From Anaerolineaceae bacterium UBA5365 (GTDB lineage Bacteria > Chloroflexota > Anaerolineae > Anaerolineales > Anaerolineaceae): DNA of 7,375 nucleotides. Under the pieces are notes generated by a model, which saw only the letters and a program-made list of their open reading frames with translations, was not told the DNA's origin and ran no database searches. Both the position numbers and the translations under genes were made by a program. Location of the stretch: the NCBI GenBank assembly GCA_002407905.1, contig DHPL01000012.1, positions 1 through 7,375 of the forward strand, read 5' to 3'. Below, piece after piece: positions 6,741 to 7,375 of the stretch (positions are counted from its first letter, which is position 1; each line of letters begins with the position of its first letter).

Positions 6741-7375
6741 TCCGCCCAACCCAACCCCATCGCGGGCAATTCTTCCGCTACTTCCTGCTAATCCTGATCG
6801 TCGTGCTGGTGCTCCTACCCCTCAGCAGCCTGGTTTTTTCCGCTATTCGGGGCCCATCTGCCCCGAATACCAGTCCTTTCAGCCTGCCCGCAAGCATCAG
6901 CCTGGAGCGTTTTCGCGAGGCCTGGTTCGTCGGCCGCTTCAACCTCTTTTTCAAGAACAGCATCCTGGTCGCCGTCATCGTAGTTGCGGTAAGCGTCTTG
7001 CTTTCAACGCTCAGCGGCTATGCCACTGGTCTCCTGCCCATGCCTGGCCGCCGCTTGCTCTACGGGCTGATGCTCATCGGCTTCATGGTGCCTTTCGAAG
7101 CAGCGATCATCCCCCTCTATCATCTGATGGACCGGCTCAGCCTGCTGGATAGCTATTGGGCGCTCATCCTGCCTCAAATTGGACTGAGCGTCAGTTTTGG
7201 GACGATGTGGATGGGCTCATTCTTTGAAAGCGCTCCCCGGGAATTAATCGACGCGGCAGTCATGGACGGGGCCAATCGCTGGCAGGCGCTTTGGAAGGTG
7301 CTCTTCCCAATGGCGCGGCCAGCCACAACCACGCTTATCGTGCTCCTGTTTATGTGGACCTGGAATGAATTCCTG
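6737..7375 (+). CDS. CUT1 sugar ABC transporter permease, MalG/UgpE-type (3' end beyond window)
   Basis: From ATG 6737, which overlaps the previous stop codon as ATGA, the frame stays open for 213 codons to the window edge, so roughly the last quarter of a typical 270-290-residue permease is missing. The protein begins MIRPTQPHRGQFFRYFLLIL. It has hydrophobic segments at about 14-37, 70-95, 106-128, 139-156 and 188-210. The EAA loop PRELIDAAVMDGANRWQALW (157-176) continues to FPMARP with the DGA core intact. The final visible residues LFMWTWNEFL are a strong family signature of MalG-type subunits. It pairs with the upstream permease as the second channel half of the same importer. No separate ribosome binding site is obvious; initiation is probably by translational coupling. 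Confidence 0.94.

Overview
The window reads as part of a bacterial chromosome, most likely from a Chloroflexota (Anaerolineae-like) organism. This is a judgement from protein style. The sugar-binding lipoprotein has an LLSAC lipobox followed by a long Pro/Ala/Thr/Glu linker, a pattern common in that group, and a Gmd, a GT-C-like membrane protein and a CUT1 sugar transporter lie close together. No 16S or other decisive marker is present. There are no tRNA or rRNA genes, mobile elements or CRISPR arrays.

Left part (1-2954), glycan assembly. The first 48 codons of a family 2 glycosyltransferase run leftward off the window edge. Diverging from it are a class I SAM-dependent methyltransferase (271-969) and, 89 bp further on, a 631-residue polytopic membrane protein with a GT-C-like layout (1059-2954). 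GT2 enzymes often make polyprenyl-phosphate sugars and GT-C enzymes use them outside the membrane. The trio therefore looks like cell-surface glycan or glycolipid synthesis, although no substrate can be read from sequence.

Middle (2955-4331). A GDP-mannose 4,6-dehydratase gene (gmd, minus strand) converges on the membrane-protein gene and ends at a clear rho-independent terminator. It makes GDP-4-keto-6-deoxymannose, the precursor of GDP-fucose, GDP-rhamnose and related sugars, which fits the glycan theme. A 228-bp divergent intergenic region separates gmd from the transporter genes. It holds a consensus TATAAT box flanked by repeated TTCAAGT elements, a good candidate for a regulated promoter.

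Right part (4335-7375), sugar uptake. A lipoprotein solute-binding protein, a MalF-type permease and a MalG-type permease (cut by the window edge) form a CUT1 ABC importer operon. The permease genes overlap by ATGA. A perfect 10-bp stem with a T-run sits between the binding-protein gene and the first permease gene, the usual arrangement for making more binding protein than membrane subunits. No ATPase gene lies in the window.

I found no clear new biological system. The most interesting points are in the non-coding DNA: the same symmetric -10 octamer (AGTATAAT / ATTATACT) in both divergent intergenic regions, the repeat cluster around the transporter promoter, and an extended -10 placed just before the intra-operon terminator.
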